From Clostridium_H sp047777555 (GTDB lineage Bacteria > Bacillota > Clostridia > Clostridiales > Clostridiaceae): a stretch of 64,000 bases of DNA. A program made the translations under genes and the position numbers. The stretch covers positions 248,001 through 312,000 of the forward strand of contig NZ_JBKEEV010000003.1 in assembly GCF_047777555.1 (NCBI RefSeq). Direction: 5' to 3'. This document shows, one piece after another, positions 24,188-33,516 of the stretch (the stretch's first letter is position 1; each line of letters starts with the position of its first letter). The notes under the pieces are model-generated. The model saw only the letters and a program-made list of their open reading frames with translations. It ran no database searches and was not told the DNA's origin.

Positions 24188-25672
24188 TTACTTTTCTAAA
24201 TTAATATCCTTAAATTCATCTAACATAGCATTTGAAATAACTCGTTTTGCTTTTGATTCTTTGCTGAACTTGTTTAGAGGCATCTTGGTTTTATTTTGAG
24301 AACATATAGTTCCTGCTCCACCAATACATCCGCCTTCGCACATCATTCCCTCAAAAAAGTTTCCTGGAAGCTTTCCATTCTTAGCTAAAAGCATAAACTT
24401 TCTAAGGTTTGCATATCCACTTATCTTTACAGGATTAAATTCTACTTCTATATCCTTACTATTTATAAAGTCCTCAACAGCTGAACTTACTCCGCCTCCT
24501 TGAGCAAATCCTCTTCCAAAGGATGATGCATCATTAACCTCAATGTCTTCACATTCTTCTGGACTTATATTATATGCACCAAATATAGCAGCTATCTCTT
24601 CAAATGTCAAAACATAGTCTATGGCATCTTGAATTCCTTCTCTTCTTATTTCGCTCTTTTTAGCTGTACATGGTCCAATAAATACTACAATAGCATCTTT
24701 ATGATTTTTCTTCACAAGTCTTCCAGCAGCTATCATTGGAGATACTGTGTTTGAAATATTTTCTACTTGATCAGGAAATTTCTTTTCTATAAAAGAAACA
24801 AATCCTGGACAGCATGAATTTGTCATGTAATTGTATTCGTTTTCCATTCTTTCAACAAATTCCATTGCCTCGTGTGCTGTTACCGCATCTGCACCACAAG
24901 CTACTTCTATCATATCCTCAAATCCTAATTTTTTTAACGCATCTTTAACCTGTCCAACAGTTACATTTCCTCCAAATTGGCCAGTAATAGCAGGTGCTAC
25001 TACAGCGTATACCTTTTTCTCACTCTTTAGAGCATTTATAACTTGAACCATAAAGCTTCTATCTGATATAGCTCCAAAAGGACATGCCGCCATACATGCT
25101 CCACAATCTATACAATCTTCGTGTTTTATCATAGCTCTTCTATCCTCTGGATCTATAGATAAAGCTTGTGTTGGACATGCTTTTTTACAAGGTCTCATTA
25201 CTTCTGATACAGCATTATATGGACAAGCAGCTTTACATAATCCGCATTCTTTACATAGATCTTGATTTATATATGCTCTTCCATTAATTCTTGTTATAGC
25301 GCCGGCCCTACATGCCTCCATACACTTATGCTGTAAACATCCTCTGCATGCTTCTGTTATAGTGTATTTATTAATAGGACATGTATCACAGGCTGCTTGT
25401 ATAACATACATTATAGGATCGTCATCTTTAGCTTTAACTAAATCACTTGGTCTATCTCCATCTGCTAAATACCCCGCAGCAAGTTTTGCTCTCTCTTTTA
25501 CAATTGCTCTTTCATGATATACACAACATCTATATTTTGGCTTATCACCTTTAATTATATTATATGGTACCTTTTCTAGTTCACTTTGAGTCAATCTTTC
25601 TTCCTTGGCTAATATAGCAACGTCCCTTAACACTTCATATTTAAGTTTTTTTAATTCATTTTCAAAGATCAC
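24188..25672 (-). CDS. Monomeric [FeFe] hydrogenase, group B type
   Basis: 494 residues, cytoplasmic (no export signal). The N-terminal ferredoxin part has three Cys-rich stretches, among them CRGCLQHKCMEAC, CKECGLCKAACP and CIDCGACMAACP, for [4Fe-4S] clusters. The H-cluster domain has TNSCCPGFVSFIEKKFP, FIGPCTAKKSE and EGMMCEGGCIGGAG. The TNSCCP variant of L1 and the short domain order fit group B rather than group A. It reduces protons with reduced ferredoxin, or oxidises H2. GTG start behind AGGAGG. A weak Rex-like site lies 60 bp upstream. Confidence 0.9.
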   Translation of the reverse strand: MIFENELKKLKYEVLRDVAILAKEERLTQSELEKVPYNIIKGDKPKYRCCVYHERAIVKERAKLAAGYLADGDRPSDLVKAKDDDPIMYVIQAACDTCPINKYTITEACRGCLQHKCMEACRAGAITRINGRAYINQDLCKECGLCKAACPYNAVSEVMRPCKKACPTQALSIDPEDRRAMIKHEDCIDCGACMAACPFGAISDRSFMVQVINALKSEKKVYAVVAPAITGQFGGNVTVGQVKDALKKLGFEDMIEVACGADAVTAHEAMEFVERMENEYNYMTNSCCPGFVSFIEKKFPDQVENISNTVSPMIAAGRLVKKNHKDAIVVFIGPCTAKKSEIRREGIQDAIDYVLTFEEIAAIFGAYNISPEECEDIEVNDASSFGRGFAQGGGVSSAVEDFINSKDIEVEFNPVKISGYANLRKFMLLAKNGKLPGNFFEGMMCEGGCIGGAGTICSQNKTKMPLNKFSKESKAKRVISNAMLDEFKDINLEK

Positions 25673-25731
25673 TATACTTCCTCCTACCTGTACTTAAAAT
25701 GTATTAACCCTAATACCATTATAACAGATGT

Positions 25732-25749
25732 TTGTTAAAAATGTAACAC
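25732..25749. promoter_or_regulatory. Weak Rex-like site before the hydrogenase
   Basis: TTGTTAA-AAAT-GTAACAC has two differences from TTGTTAA-N4-TTAACAA. Three TATAACAG copies surround it. Rex control of hydrogenase genes is known in clostridia. Confidence 0.35.
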
Positions 25750-25820
25750 TTATTTTTATAACAGTTTATTTTTTTTATTATAACAGATGGTTATTTATAC
25801 TACTTAATTCAATAAAAAAA

Positions 25821-25844
25821 ACTCTGTTAACGGTTAAACAGAGT
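25821..25844 (-). terminator. Terminator of the ogg gene
   Basis: ACTCTGTT/AACAGAGT stem flanked by an A-run on the plus strand (T-run for the leftward transcript), reaching the stop codon. Confidence 0.7.
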
Positions 25845-26722
25845 CATAACTTAATATTGTTTTCTCTTGCATAGTAAAATAGATATTGCTGAGCAAATCC
25901 AGAAAACTCTCTGAACTTATTTCTGCCAAAGTCTCTTATCTTTTTCAATGATACATCTGGTGCTAAATAAAAATGCTGCATTGCTCTTTTTACCCATACA
26001 TCCACTGGAAAAGCTGAATACTTTTGCATAGAAAAAAGCATAATACAATCCGCTACCTTAGGACCTACTCCACTTAACTTTTGCAGTGCAGTATGACATT
26101 CGTCATCATTTAATCCTTTTATGTATTCAAGGTCAATTTTACCACTTAAAATGTCATCTATAGTATTTCTTATATACTTTGCTCTAAAACCTGTTCCACA
26201 ATCGCTTAATTCATCTATGGTACAGTTAGCTAAATCATCAATGCTTGGGAAAGTATAATAAGTATGTCCTTTGTACTCCACAGTTTTTCCCCATTTCTTT
26301 GATATGTTATCTATAGCCCTCTTTATCATAGGTATTCTGTTATTAGCTGATATTATAAAAGATAAGGTTATTTCAAAAGGCTCTTGTTTAAGAATTCTAA
26401 TTCCATCTCCAAATTCTACAGACTTCTTTAAAAGTTCATCTTCTCCTAAAATCTCTTTTATTGATGAATAGTCTCTATATAAATCAAAATACTCTACCCA
26501 TATATTTTGAAAATCCTCTTCTGTAGTATTATATATAACTACATCATCTTCTCTCTTCTCTAATTCTATTACTCTTCCAAAAGCCACTCCTATATAATTT
26601 CCATTTTCCTGTCTATTCCATCTAAAACATTGTCCGCAATCAAATATATGAGAAAGGTTAAAATTTCTCACACCCTTTATTACTATACCACCATCAAATT
26701 CTTCTACATATTTAAAATCCAT
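25844..26722 (-). CDS. ogg: 8-oxoguanine DNA glycosylase, OGG1-type
   Basis: 292 residues. The N-terminal OGG_N domain (IFDCGQCFRWNRQENGNYIGVAFGRVIEL) is followed by the helix-hairpin-helix LSGVGPKVADCIMLFSMQKYSAFPVDVWVKRAM. The catalytic Lys is in GPKVADC and the Asp in FPVDVW, as in OGG1. It excises 8-oxoguanine from DNA and probably has lyase activity. ATG behind CGGAGG. Monocistronic. Confidence 0.9.
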   Translation of the reverse strand: MDFKYVEEFDGGIVIKGVRNFNLSHIFDCGQCFRWNRQENGNYIGVAFGRVIELEKREDDVVIYNTTEEDFQNIWVEYFDLYRDYSSIKEILGEDELLKKSVEFGDGIRILKQEPFEITLSFIISANNRIPMIKRAIDNISKKWGKTVEYKGHTYYTFPSIDDLANCTIDELSDCGTGFRAKYIRNTIDDILSGKIDLEYIKGLNDDECHTALQKLSGVGPKVADCIMLFSMQKYSAFPVDVWVKRAMQHFYLAPDVSLKKIRDFGRNKFREFSGFAQQYLFYYARENNIKL

Positions 26723-26834
26723 TATTGCACCTCCGAACTAAATTGTAATGTGTGAAAAAACTAAAAATGATGCATGCATTCATGCATACTATATATGTAG
26801 TATTATGCCCTACTTTCATCCCTATGTAAAGAAA

Positions 26835-26871
26835 AAATACTCAGTGAGCTAGTTGAGCTCATTGAGTATTT
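26835..26871 (-). terminator. Terminator of nfnAB
   Basis: Near-perfect stem AAATACTCAGTGAGCT.../...GAGCTCATTGAGTATTT with an A-run upstream on the plus strand, 15 bp beyond the nfnB stop. Confidence 0.75.
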
Positions 26872-26885
26872 ATAAATAGAAATAT

Positions 26886-28277
26886 TTATTTATCCTTATT
26901 AGATAAGAACTCGTCTATAGCTTTTGCTGCTTTTTTTCCTGCTTCCATAGCTAGTATTACTGTAGCTGCTCCTGTTACAGCATCTCCTCCAGCATATACT
27001 CCATCTTTTGATGTCTTTCCTGTAGCTTCTTCAGCTACTATACATCCCCACTTATTAGTAGTAAGTCCTTCTGTAGTAGAAGATATTAGTGGATTTGGAG
27101 ATGTTCCAAGGGACATTATTACAGTATCTACATCCATTATAAACTCAGAACCTTCTATAACTTTTGGTCTTCTTCTTCCTGATTCATCTGGTTCTCCTAG
27201 CTCCATTTTTACACACTTCATACCTTTAACCCATCCATTTTCATCTGCTATGATTTCAATAGGATTAGTTAAAAGGTCAAATATTATTCCTTCTTCCTTT
27301 GCATGATGAACTTCTTCTACTCTTGCTGGAAGTTCTGATTCAGATCTTCTATAAACAATATGAGTTTCAGCTCCAAGCCTTAGAGCAGTTCTTGCTGCGT
27401 CCATAGCAACATTTCCTCCTCCTACAACGGCTACCTTTTTTCCAATCTTAACTGGAGTGTCATAATCTTCTCTATATGCCTTCATCAAGTTTATTCTAGT
27501 TAAAAACTCATTAGCTGAAAATACTCCATTAGAATTTTCTCCTGGTATACCCATAAACTTAGGAAGTCCTGCACCTGAGCCTATAAATACAGCCTCAAAT
27601 CCTTCTTCTTCCATAAGATTATCTATATTAGCTGTTCTACCTACTATTACATTTGTTTCTATTTTTACGCCTAATTTTTTAATATTTTCAATTTCACTTT
27701 TTACTACTGTTTCTTTTGGAAGTCTAAATTCAGGTATACCATATACTAAAACTCCACCAACTTCATGTAAAGCTTCGAATATAGTAACATCATATCCCTT
27801 TTTAGCTAATTCGCCTGCACAGGTAAGTCCTGCAGGACCACTTCCTATTACTGCAACTTTTTTGTCTTTTTTAGGTTCCGTTTCTGAAAGGTTAATGTTG
27901 TTTTCTCTAGACCAGTCTCCAACAAATCTTTCAAGTTTTCCAATGGCTACGGGTTCTCCTTTTATTCCAAGAACACATTTTCCTTCACATTGAGATTCTT
28001 GAGGACATACTCTTCCGCATACTGCTGGAAGAGAACTATATTTAGCTATAATTCTTGCAGCCTCTTCAAAGTTTCTATTTTTTACTTGCTCTATAAATTT
28101 AGGTATATAAATATTAACAGGGCAAGCTCCGACGCATAGAGGATTTTTACACTGCAAACATCTAGAAGCTTCTACTACCGCTTCTTCTTCAGTATATCCT
28201 AAACAAACCTCATCAAAATTTTTAGCTCTAACTTTTGGATCTTGTTCTCTTATAGGTGTCCTTTTCATTCTATCCAT
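26886..28277 (-). CDS. nfnB: NfnB: NADPH-side subunit of electron-bifurcating transhydrogenase (GltD-like)
   Basis: 463 residues. The N-terminal two-[4Fe-4S] domain (CLQCKNPLCVGACPVNIYIP and CGRVCPQESQCEGKC) is followed by FAD-binding GSGPAGLTCAGELAKKG and NADPH-binding GGGNVAMDAARTALRLGAE. The family is often annotated as glutamate synthase small subunit (GltA/GltD). Here it follows an NfnA-type gene with a one-base TAATG overlap and no glutamate synthase large subunit is present, so Nfn is the better call. The complex couples ferredoxin and NADH oxidation to NADP+ reduction. Confidence 0.88.
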   Translation of the reverse strand: MDRMKRTPIREQDPKVRAKNFDEVCLGYTEEEAVVEASRCLQCKNPLCVGACPVNIYIPKFIEQVKNRNFEEAARIIAKYSSLPAVCGRVCPQESQCEGKCVLGIKGEPVAIGKLERFVGDWSRENNINLSETEPKKDKKVAVIGSGPAGLTCAGELAKKGYDVTIFEALHEVGGVLVYGIPEFRLPKETVVKSEIENIKKLGVKIETNVIVGRTANIDNLMEEEGFEAVFIGSGAGLPKFMGIPGENSNGVFSANEFLTRINLMKAYREDYDTPVKIGKKVAVVGGGNVAMDAARTALRLGAETHIVYRRSESELPARVEEVHHAKEEGIIFDLLTNPIEIIADENGWVKGMKCVKMELGEPDESGRRRPKVIEGSEFIMDVDTVIMSLGTSPNPLISSTTEGLTTNKWGCIVAEEATGKTSKDGVYAGGDAVTGAATVILAMEAGKKAAKAIDEFLSNKDK

Positions 28278-29182
28278 TACTTAGCACCTCCGCAACCACA
28301 GCCGCCGCCATTTTTATGGTGCTCTGCTTCTATTATTTTAGATTCCCTTTCAAGAATCTTCTTTCCTTCTTCTGTTTTATACATAGCCTGTCTTCTCATA
28401 GCTTCATCAAAATTTACTAAATGTCCATCAAATTCTGGTCCATCAACACAAGCAAATTTTGTACTGTTGCCTACAGTAACTCTGCATGCTCCGCACATAC
28501 CAGTTCCGTCTACCATAAGCGGATTCATACTTACTATAGTTTTTATTCCATAAGGCTTAGTTGCAAGAGCTGCAAATTTCATCATTACAACTGGTCCAAT
28601 TGCTACAACATAATCATATTTTTTGCCTTCATTATCAACTAAGTCTTTAAACTTTTCTGTAACTAAACCTTTAAATCCATAAGATCCATCATCTGTTGTT
28701 ACATATACGTTATCAGCTACAGCCTTCATTTCATCTTCTAAAATTAATAGGTCCTTAGTTCTAGTACCCATTATTACATCCACTTTCATTCCATTATTAT
28801 GGAACCATTTAACCTGTGGATATACAGGAGCAGCTCCTACTCCTCCAGATATGAACAATACCTTTTTATTCTTTAATTCTTCTATATTTTCGCTTAAAAA
28901 TTCTGAAGGTCTTCCTAAAGGCCCTACAAAATCTCGTACGTATTCGCCTTCTTCATATTTTGCTAGTTCTATAGTTGATTGTCCTACAGTTTGAAAAACT
29001 ATTGTCACTGTACCCTTTTCTTCATTATAATCACAAATTGTAAGAGGAATTCTTTCGCCTTTTTCATCTGTCTTTATAATTATAAATTGTCCTGGTTTTG
29101 CCGATTTTGCTACTCTTGGCGCTTCTATATCCATAAGATATATATTAGGAACTAGAAGCCTCTTTTTTACGATTTTAAACAT
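28277..29182 (-). CDS. nfnA: NfnA: NADH/ferredoxin-side subunit of the transhydrogenase
   Basis: 301 residues of the ferredoxin-NADP reductase/PyrK-like family. The FAD motif is RIPLTICDY, the NAD-binding motif LFISGGVGAAPVYPQ, and the [2Fe-2S] ligands are in DGTGMCGACRV...FACVDGPEF. The C-terminus ends in a Cys/Gly-rich tail (GGGCGCGGAK), an uncommon extra. It forms the heterodimer with NfnB and is translationally coupled to it. ATG behind GGGGGG. Confidence 0.88.
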   Translation of the reverse strand: MFKIVKKRLLVPNIYLMDIEAPRVAKSAKPGQFIIIKTDEKGERIPLTICDYNEEKGTVTIVFQTVGQSTIELAKYEEGEYVRDFVGPLGRPSEFLSENIEELKNKKVLFISGGVGAAPVYPQVKWFHNNGMKVDVIMGTRTKDLLILEDEMKAVADNVYVTTDDGSYGFKGLVTEKFKDLVDNEGKKYDYVVAIGPVVMMKFAALATKPYGIKTIVSMNPLMVDGTGMCGACRVTVGNSTKFACVDGPEFDGHLVNFDEAMRRQAMYKTEEGKKILERESKIIEAEHHKNGGGCGCGGAK

Positions 29183-29277
29183 AATTACCCCCCATTTCTC
29201 TTCATAAGTAATCTAGTATAAACTACCCCTAAATCTCTTACTTTTTAACTGCTACATATTATTATATCTAATAAAAA

Positions 29278-29301
29278 GCTCCCTGTAAAGAGAGCTTCCT
29301 A
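29278..29301 (-). terminator. Weak hairpin after the alcohol dehydrogenase
   Basis: AAGCTC...GAGCTT stem just past the adh stop. It is short, with limited T-tract support. Confidence 0.4.
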
Positions 29302-29311
29302 ATAGTATATT

Positions 29312-30478
29312 TTAGAAATTAACTTTATCACCATAAAATGCACAATTGTATATCTTCTTCATAGTCTCCTCATCTATTGGCCTTGGGTTAGAACCTGTAC
29401 ATGCATCTAGAACTGCGTTATGTGCCATAAATTCAACCTTTTTCTTAAAGTCTTCTTCAGGTACTCCCCACTCTTTTACAGTATGAGGTATGTTTAATCT
29501 AGTATTTAAGTCATTTACCATTTCTATTAATGAATCAACCAATTCTGAGTCATTATTTCCATTTAATCCTAAACTTCTAGCTATTTCTGCATATCTATCT
29601 TCACAAGCTTTCCTATTGTATTGTATTACATGAGGAAGGAAAATAGCATTTGCACATCCATGTGGTATATGGAATACAGCTCCTATTTTATGTGCCATAC
29701 TGTGAGTAATTCCAAGTAAAGCATTAGAGAAAGCCATTCCTGCAAGACATTGTGCTATGTGCATTTCACTTCTAGCTTTCTTATCTCCTTCAAAAGACTT
29801 AACTAAATTTTCTTTAGTCATAACAATAGCTTTCATGGCAAGTGGGTCTGAGAAAGGTGATCTTGCACTAGCTACATATGCCTCTATAGCATGAGTTAAA
29901 GCATCCATTCCTGTGTGTGCAACTAATTTAGGTGGCATAGTTTGTGCAAGTTCAGGATCTACTATAGCAATATCTGGTGTTAAATTGAAGTCCGCTAAAG
30001 GATATTTTATTTCTGTTTTATAATCAGTTATTACTGAAAAAGCTGTAACCTCTGTTGCAGTACCACTTGTTGAAGGTATAGCTATAAATTTAGCCTTTTT
30101 CCTCAATTCTGGTATTCCAAAAGGAACCACTGCTTGTTCAAAAGTAAAGTCTGGATATTCATAGAAAATCCACATAGCTTTTGCAGCATCTATTGGAGAA
30201 CCTCCGCCCATTCCTATAATCCAATCTGGCTCAAATTCTCTCATAATAGCAGCACCATTCATAACAGTTTCCACAGATGGATCAGGTTCAACGCCTTCAA
30301 TTAGCTTTGTATCTATTCCAGCTTCCTTTAAATAGCTTTCAACTTTATCTAAGAAACCAAACCTCTTCATTGAGCCTCCGCCCACAACTATTACTGCTTT
30401 TTTTCCTTTAATGGTCTTTAAAACCTCTAAACTTCCTTCTCCAAAATAAATATCTCTAGGTAATGTAAATCTTGCCAT
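29312..30478 (-). CDS. Iron-containing alcohol dehydrogenase
   Basis: 388 residues. The NAD(P)-binding motif is GGGSPIDAAKAM. Metal ligands are visible as D in VDPELA, H in DALTHAIEAY, H in ITHSMAHKIG and H in IPHGCANAIFLP. It reduces aldehydes such as butyraldehyde or acetaldehyde to alcohols, with the direction set by redox state. The substrate cannot be told from sequence alone. ATG behind AGGAGG, with a strong Rex-like operator 37 bp upstream, so it is probably induced when NADH is high. Confidence 0.92.
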   Translation of the reverse strand: MARFTLPRDIYFGEGSLEVLKTIKGKKAVIVVGGGSMKRFGFLDKVESYLKEAGIDTKLIEGVEPDPSVETVMNGAAIMREFEPDWIIGMGGGSPIDAAKAMWIFYEYPDFTFEQAVVPFGIPELRKKAKFIAIPSTSGTATEVTAFSVITDYKTEIKYPLADFNLTPDIAIVDPELAQTMPPKLVAHTGMDALTHAIEAYVASARSPFSDPLAMKAIVMTKENLVKSFEGDKKARSEMHIAQCLAGMAFSNALLGITHSMAHKIGAVFHIPHGCANAIFLPHVIQYNRKACEDRYAEIARSLGLNGNNDSELVDSLIEMVNDLNTRLNIPHTVKEWGVPEEDFKKKVEFMAHNAVLDACTGSNPRPIDEETMKKIYNCAFYGDKVNF

Positions 30479-30514
30479 AGTATCCCTCCTAATTTGTTTT
30501 GCAACTATTCATAA

Positions 30515-30532
30515 TAGTTAATTTATTAACAA
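30515..30532. promoter_or_regulatory. Rex-like operator before the alcohol dehydrogenase
   Basis: On the minus strand TTGTTAA-TAAA-TTAACTA differs from the clostridial Rex consensus TTGTTAANNNNTTAACAA at one position. rex lies 6 kb away. Confidence 0.7.
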
Positions 30533-30625
30533 TATTATATTACAGTTTATGCACTCAATCAAGTTTTAATAACAATTCTAATACTTTTTGAGGCAATATT
30601 TTAATCTTTTTACTATTATAGAACA

Positions 30626-30652
30626 AAAGACCGTACAAAATGCACAGTCTTT
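30626..30652 (-). terminator. Hairpin after hbd
   Basis: AAAGAC and GTCTTT arms with partial inner pairing (GTAC...GCAC), 47 bp past the hbd stop. Confidence 0.45.
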
Positions 30653-30698
30653 CGCTTACTGTCATATTATGTTATTGTTAAAATTGTTTCAATTATCA

Positions 30699-31547
30699 CT
30701 ATTTAGCGTAATTGTGGAATCCTCTTCCTGTCTTTCTTCCTAGCCATCCAGCTCTTACATATTTTCTAAGTAATGTATGAGCTCTGTACTTAGAATCTCC
30801 AGTTTCTTTGTATAATACATCCATTATTGCAAGACATACATCAAGTCCTATAAGGTCTCCTAATGCTAAAGGTCCCATTGGATGGTTAGCACCAAGCATC
30901 ATAGCTTTATCTATATCTTCAGCTGAAGCTATGCCTTCTGCTAAGATTCCAACACCTTCATTTATCATAGGAATTAATATTCTGTTTACAACAAATCCTG
31001 GAGCTTCTGCAACTTCAACTGGATCTTTTCCTATAGTTAAAGAAGCTTCTTTTACAGCATCGAAAGTTTCTTGAGAAGTTGCCATTCCTCTTATAATTTC
31101 AACTAGCTTCATTACTGGAGCTGGATTGAAGAAGTGCATTCCTATAACTTTGTCTGGTCTGTTTGTTGCTGAAGCAACTTCAGTTATTGATAGAGAAGAT
31201 GTATTTGATGCAAGTATTGTTTCTGGCTTGCATATCTTATCTAAGTCAGCAAATATTTGTTTCTTTATTTCCATGTTTTCTACTGCTGCTTCTACTACTA
31301 AATCGCAATCAGCTGCCATATTTAGGTCAACTGTTCCAGTTAATCTTGAAAGAATTTCATCTTTTACAGCTTCTTCCATCTTTCCTTTTGATACTAACTT
31401 AGTAAGAGATTTATTAATACCATTAAGTCCTCTTTGAACGAACTCATCTTTAATATCTCTTAAAACTACTTCAAATCCTTTTGTCGCAAACACTTGAGCA
31501 ATTCCTGCACCCATTGTTCCAGCGCCAAGCACACATACCTTTTTCAT
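30699..31547 (-). CDS. hbd: 3-hydroxybutyryl-CoA dehydrogenase
   Basis: 282 residues. The Rossmann motif GAGTMGAGIAQVFA is at the N-terminus. The catalytic His lies in MHFFNPAPVMKLVE and the C-terminal domain contains GANHPMGPLALGDLIGLD. It reduces acetoacetyl-CoA to 3-hydroxybutyryl-CoA. It is the last gene of the crt-bcd-etfBA set, 123 bp after etfA with a hairpin in the gap, so its mRNA level may differ from the upstream genes. ATG behind GGGAGG. Confidence 0.96.
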   Translation of the reverse strand: MKKVCVLGAGTMGAGIAQVFATKGFEVVLRDIKDEFVQRGLNGINKSLTKLVSKGKMEEAVKDEILSRLTGTVDLNMAADCDLVVEAAVENMEIKKQIFADLDKICKPETILASNTSSLSITEVASATNRPDKVIGMHFFNPAPVMKLVEIIRGMATSQETFDAVKEASLTIGKDPVEVAEAPGFVVNRILIPMINEGVGILAEGIASAEDIDKAMMLGANHPMGPLALGDLIGLDVCLAIMDVLYKETGDSKYRAHTLLRKYVRAGWLGRKTGRGFHNYAK

Positions 31548-31618
31548 AATCTCACATACCTCCCAAATTTAAAAAATTAGTTTTTATAATGTAATTTTAT
31601 AATTTAAATTAATATGTA

Positions 31619-31658
31619 AGTTAATGTCTACCTTAATAAGTCAAATAAGCCATTAACT
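31619..31658 (-). promoter_or_regulatory. Hairpin between etfA and hbd
   Basis: AGTTAATG/CATTAACT arms with partial inner pairing and no U-tract. It may be an RNA processing or stability element within the operon. Confidence 0.35.
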
Positions 31659-31670
31659 CCATTTTAATTA

Positions 31671-32678
31671 TTATCTATAATTTTTTATTTGAGCTATTAA
31701 TTCAGGAATAATTTTTGCAAAGTCTCCAACTAATCCTAAATCAGCAACATTCATGATTGATGCATCAGCATCTCTGTTAATAGCAATTATATAATCACTA
31801 TCTTGCATTCCAGCTAAATGTTGGATTGCTCCTGAAATACCTACTGCAATATATAATTTTGGCCTTACTGTCTTTCCTGTTTGACCTACTTGTAGAGCAT
31901 GGTCAATCCAGCCATTTTCAACAGCTGCTCTTGATCCTGCTACTGTTCCACCTAGTACATCAGCAAGTTCTTGAAGTAATGCAAAGTTTTCTTTGCTTCC
32001 TACTCCTCTTCCTCCTGATACTATGATTTCAGCTTCACTGATATCAGCTACTTCTTTAGCTATTTTAACCACTTCTTTAACAGTTACTCTTAAATCTTTT
32101 TCTCCTAATACTGCTGATACCTTTTCTATTTTAGATTCATCTATTTTAGATTCATCTTTACCTAATTTATCGAAAACACCTGGTCTTACTGTAGCCATTT
32201 GTGGTCTGTTTTCTGTACACATGATTGTAGCCATTAAGTTTCCGCCGAATGCAGGTCTTGTCATCATTAATTGATTTGTTTCTTCTTCAACGTCTAATGC
32301 TGTACAGTCAGCTGTAAGTCCTGTTTTAAGCCTTGCAGCTATTCTTGGTCCTAAATCTCTTCCTATAAAAGAAGCTCCTATGAATAGAACCTCTGGTTTT
32401 CTTTCATTTACTAAATCACAAATTGCCTTTGTGTAAGCATCAGTTGTGTAATGAGCTAATTTTTCATCTTCAACATATAATACTTTGTCTGCTCCATAAG
32501 CTAATAATTCTTTAGCTAAATCATCTACTTTATTTCCAAGTAAAACTGCAGTTAATTCTGTTCCTAATTTATCTGCAATTTCTCTTCCTTTTCCTAATAA
32601 TTCTAAGGCAACCTTTTGAAGGTCTCCATCTCTTTGTTCAGCATATACCCAGACACCTTTGTAATCTGCTATATTCAT
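31671..32678 (-). CDS. etfA: Electron transfer flavoprotein alpha subunit
   Basis: 335 residues. The N-terminal domain opens VWVYAEQRDGDLQKVALELLGKG. The C-terminal FAD-binding domain has GGRGVGSKENFALLQELADVLGG, GSRAAVENGW, QVGQTGKTVRPKLYIAVGISGAIQH and INRDADASI. It pairs with EtfB and passes electrons to Bcd, and the Bcd-Etf complex bifurcates electrons from NADH to ferredoxin and crotonyl-CoA. ATG behind GTGGAGG. Confidence 0.96.
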   Translation of the reverse strand: MNIADYKGVWVYAEQRDGDLQKVALELLGKGREIADKLGTELTAVLLGNKVDDLAKELLAYGADKVLYVEDEKLAHYTTDAYTKAICDLVNERKPEVLFIGASFIGRDLGPRIAARLKTGLTADCTALDVEEETNQLMMTRPAFGGNLMATIMCTENRPQMATVRPGVFDKLGKDESKIDESKIEKVSAVLGEKDLRVTVKEVVKIAKEVADISEAEIIVSGGRGVGSKENFALLQELADVLGGTVAGSRAAVENGWIDHALQVGQTGKTVRPKLYIAVGISGAIQHLAGMQDSDYIIAINRDADASIMNVADLGLVGDFAKIIPELIAQIKNYR

Positions 32679-32708
32679 TGATTATTCCTCCACTTCTACT
32701 TATATACT

Positions 32709-33488
32709 CTAAATATAGTGTTTTTCTTTTAATTTTGAAGCTGCGAATGCTGCTGCTTCTTTAGCGGACATATTGACAACTTCACCTTTACCTTTAGTTT
32801 CCTTTGGCCAAGATTTCTTAACCTTTGTTGGTGAACCTTTTAATCCTAGAAGTTCTCTATCTACATCAATATCGTTAACGCTCCATATCTTAACTTCTTT
32901 TTTGAACACTTCAAATATATTTTTTGCATTCATATATCTTGGTTCATTTAATTCTTTAATTGCAGTTAAAAGACATGGTGTTTTAACTTCTAATATTTCA
33001 TATCCGTCTTCTAAAGCTCTGTTTACTGTTAAAGTATCTCCGTTGATTTCTACTTTTTGTACATAAGTTACTTGTGGAATTCCTAAGTGTTCAGCAATTT
33101 CTGGTCCTACTTGCGCAGTATCTCCATCAATCGCTTGTCTTCCAGCGAATATAACGTCATATTCTAGCTTCTTTAATGCTCCAGCAAGGGCATATGAAGT
33201 AGCTAATGTATCTGCTCCTGCAAATGCTCTATCTGTTATAAGAATTGCTTCATCCGCTCCCATAGCCATTGCTTCTCTTAAAGCAGCTTCTGCCTGTGGA
33301 GGTCCCATAGTTATAACTGTAACATGCGCTCCATTTTCATCTTTCATTCTTAATGCTTCTTCCAAAGCATGTTTATCTTCAGGATTAATGATTGATGGAA
33401 CGCCTTCTCTTATAAGTGTTCCTGTTACTGGGTCTATTTTAACTTGGTTTGTATCTGGAACTTGTTTTAAACAAACTACTATTTTCAT
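32709..33488 (-). CDS. etfB: Electron transfer flavoprotein beta subunit
   Basis: 259 residues. Opens MKIVVCLKQVPDTNQVKIDP. Contains the Etf-beta signature region FAGRQAIDGDTAQVGPEIAEHLG and VNRALEDGYEILEVKTPCLLTA. In bifurcating Etfs this subunit binds the second FAD that receives NADH. 30 bp upstream of etfA. ATG behind GAGGAGG. Confidence 0.96.
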   Translation of the reverse strand: MKIVVCLKQVPDTNQVKIDPVTGTLIREGVPSIINPEDKHALEEALRMKDENGAHVTVITMGPPQAEAALREAMAMGADEAILITDRAFAGADTLATSYALAGALKKLEYDVIFAGRQAIDGDTAQVGPEIAEHLGIPQVTYVQKVEINGDTLTVNRALEDGYEILEVKTPCLLTAIKELNEPRYMNAKNIFEVFKKEVKIWSVNDIDVDRELLGLKGSPTKVKKSWPKETKGKGEVVNMSAKEAAAFAASKLKEKHYI

Positions 33489-33516
33489 TGTTTAATTTCC
33501 TCCTCAAATTAATCTC

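Noticed and set aside
26886..28277. Calling nfnB a glutamate synthase small subunit
   Set aside because: No large glutamate synthase subunit is nearby and the gene is translationally coupled to an NfnA-type gene.
28242..28642. Plus-strand open frames opposite nfnA, and similar long plus-strand frames opposite crt, etf, bcd and groL
   Set aside because: They are antisense to clear, conserved genes, lack ribosome sites and have low-complexity Ser/Leu-rich translations typical of shadow frames.
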